Part shown: positions 40,168 to 41,187 of the stretch, one piece after another
Position numbering within the stretch: the first letter of the stretch is position 1
How the letters are laid out: every line of letters starts with the position of its first letter
Source of the DNA: Schlegelella_A sp038241255
Lineage (GTDB): Bacteria; Pseudomonadota; Gammaproteobacteria; Burkholderiales; Burkholderiaceae_C
Direction of reading: 5' to 3'
Assembly (NCBI GenBank): GCA_038241255.1
Contig: JBBRFW010000022.1
Coordinates: 1-41,187, forward strand
DNA: 41,187 bases
Notes under the pieces: model-generated
Databases searched by the model: none
The model's input: the letters and a program-made list of their open reading frames with translations, nothing else
What the model was told of the DNA's origin: nothing
Program-made: the position numbers and the translations under genes

Positions 40168-40947
40168 ATGAAAAAATTCCTGCTCAGCCTGCTGGTCCTC
40201 CTCGGCGCCGCCCTGCCGCTCGCGCCGGCGTCGGCCAACGAAGGCGGCTACCCCTGGGATTCGTTCCCGCGCTCGAAGATGACCGACACGGCGGCGCTGC
40301 AGAACGGCGCGCGCATCTTCATCAACTACTGCCTGAACTGCCACTCGGCCATGTACATGCGCTACAACCGCCTGCACGACATCGGCCTGAGCGACGACGA
40401 GATCAAGAAAAACCTGCTGTTCGCTACCGACAAGGTCGGCGAGACGATGAGGACGACGCTCGACCCGCGCCAGGCCAAGGACTGGTTCGGCGCGGCGCCC
40501 CCCGATCTCTCCGTGATCGCCCGCTCGCGGGCCGAGGCGGGCAAGGGCAGCGGCGCCGATTACCTTTACACCCTCTGGCGCACCTTTTACCGCGACGACG
40601 CCCGTCCGACCGGCTGGAACAACCTGGCCTACCCCGAGATCGCCATGCCGCATGCGCTCTGGCAGCTGCAGGGCGAGCGCCGGGCTAAGTTCATCGAGGT
40701 CAAGGACCCTCACGAAGAAGGCAAGACCTCGCACCGTTTCGCCGGCTTCGAGCAGATCACGCCGGGCACGCTCGACGAGCGCCAGTACGACGAGACGATC
40801 GGTGACCTCGTCGCGTACCTGCAATGGATGGGCGAGCCGGCGCAAGGAACGCGCGTTCGCATTGGCGTCGGTGTGCTCGTCTTTCTGGGCCTGCTCATCG
40901 TCATCACCTGGCGCCTCAGCTCGGCGTACTGGAGAACCGTCCACTAG
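40168..40947 (+). CDS. petC: Ubiquinol-cytochrome c reductase, cytochrome c1
   Basis: This 259-aa membrane cytochrome has an N-terminal signal peptide (KKFLLSLLVLLGAALPLAPASA). The heme attachment site is CLNCH (C55, C58, H59). A Met ligand candidate lies in YPEIAMPHALWQ. A C-terminal membrane anchor (GVGVLVFLGLLIVITW) is followed by SAYWRTVH. It accepts electrons from the Rieske centre. A terminator follows, so petABC is a single transcript. Confidence 0.97.
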   Translation: MKKFLLSLLVLLGAALPLAPASANEGGYPWDSFPRSKMTDTAALQNGARIFINYCLNCHSAMYMRYNRLHDIGLSDDEIKKNLLFATDKVGETMRTTLDPRQAKDWFGAAPPDLSVIARSRAEAGKGSGADYLYTLWRTFYRDDARPTGWNNLAYPEIAMPHALWQLQGERRAKFIEVKDPHEEGKTSHRFAGFEQITPGTLDERQYDETIGDLVAYLQWMGEPAQGTRVRIGVGVLVFLGLLIVITWRLSSAYWRTVH

Positions 40948-40983
40948 ACCCGCCGCCGCCTTCGCGAGGTGGCGTGACCTTCA

Positions 40984-41025
40984 GGCGAAGCCGGCGACGA
41001 GCCCGCTTCGCCTTCCGCATTTTTC
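40984..41025 (+). terminator. Terminator after petABC
   Basis: GGCGAAGC (40984-40991) and GCTTCGCC (41005-41012) form an 8-bp stem with an inner GGC/GCC pair. TTCCGCATTTTTC follows. It separates petC from sspA, which should then have its own promoter or depend on read-through. None is clear in 40948-41047. Confidence 0.7.
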
Positions 41026-41047
41026 TTAGCTCTGGGAGTTCTCGATC

Positions 41048-41187
41048 ATGATGGTGCTCTATTCCGGAACCACCGACCCGTACTCGCACCGCTGCCGCTT
41101 CGTGCTCTTCGAAAAGGGCATGGACTTCGAGATCCGCGACGTCGACCTGTTCGCCAAGCCCGAAGACATCGCGCTGATGAACCCGTA
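41048..41187 (+). CDS. sspA: Stringent starvation protein A, N-terminal part
   Basis: Forty-six codons are in view and the frame runs off the window end. The sequence MMVLYSGTTDPYSHRCRFVL is the thioredoxin-like GST N-terminal domain of SspA, an RNA polymerase-associated regulator. Shine-Dalgarno GGGAG lies 9 nt before the ATG at 41048; a second ATG follows directly. petABC-sspA is the common order in betaproteobacteria. Confidence 0.9.
   Translation, partial: MMVLYSGTTDPYSHRCRFVLFEKGMDFEIRDVDLFAKPEDIALMNP

Overview
This 41.2-kb, high-GC window comes from a betaproteobacterial chromosome, most likely Burkholderiales or a near relative. The assignment rests on gene order and protein types, not on a database search. 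Pointers are nrdB followed by a lysine/alanine-rich histone H1-like gene, accB-accC-prmA-DUF3426-PfkB kinase, RNB nuclease-TonB-aroE-mtgA, dusB-fis-purH, argB-pyrimidine nucleotidase-slmA, hisI-hisE-DUF4870-HIT-tatABC-HtrA protease, and mscL-petABC-sspA. Nearly all genes are housekeeping. There is no phage, integrase, insertion sequence, CRISPR array, rRNA or tRNA that I can recognise.

Layout. 1-1780 (+): the 3' part of nrdB and the histone-like gene, closed by a clear terminator. 1778-18012 (-): a long leftward run from dusB through fis, purH, an acyltransferase, a CdsA-like protein, ruvC, an RNB nuclease, a TonB-type protein, aroE, mtgA, a conserved hypothetical, a TlpA-type thioredoxin, accB, accC, prmA, a DUF3426 zinc-ribbon protein and a PfkB kinase to a small membrane-anchored coiled-coil protein. 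Many junctions here overlap by four bases (ATGA/GTGA), which suggests translational coupling. 18118-24418: a looser, more accessory stretch with two frameshifted genes (a YqaA/DedA-type membrane protein and a small secreted protein), a phasin, a two-domain fatty acyl-CoA reductase closely resembling the Marinobacter wax-ester enzyme, a secreted MsrA and an FAD oxidoreductase. 24539-32375 (+): argB, pyrimidine 5'-nucleotidase, slmA, a PdeM-like phosphoesterase, a DUF815 ATPase, a MutT-type NUDIX hydrolase, a previously easy-to-miss 26-codon ORF, hisI, hisE, a DUF4870 protein, a HIT protein and tatA-tatB-tatC. 32461-37940: an HtrA/DegS-type protease (-), pdxA (+), a large DUF1631 protein (-) and mscL (-, TTG start). 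38119-41187 (+): petA-petB-petC (cytochrome bc1) with a terminator, then the start of sspA.

How the genes connect. Tat translocase genes lie in the same window as petA, whose Rieske product has a Tat-like KR signal region. Envelope functions recur (MtgA, TonB, HtrA, MscL, the acyltransferase/CdsA pair). The phasin together with the fatty acyl-CoA reductase suggests carbon storage as polyhydroxyalkanoate and possibly fatty alcohol or wax ester, but no wax ester synthase lies in view.

Most unusual observations: (i) perfect inverted repeats whose one arm is the coding edge of a gene (argB 3' end, pyrimidine nucleotidase 5' end, tatC 3' end), two of them next to a shared GGATTGCTCCC element; (ii) a gene broken by a 7-bp tandem duplication and then a one-base loss that returns it to frame; (iii) a 26-codon ORF joined by ATGA overlaps to both mutT and hisI; (iv) the fatty acyl-CoA reductase between broken genes; (v) a CdsA-like protein lacking the usual catalytic signature.
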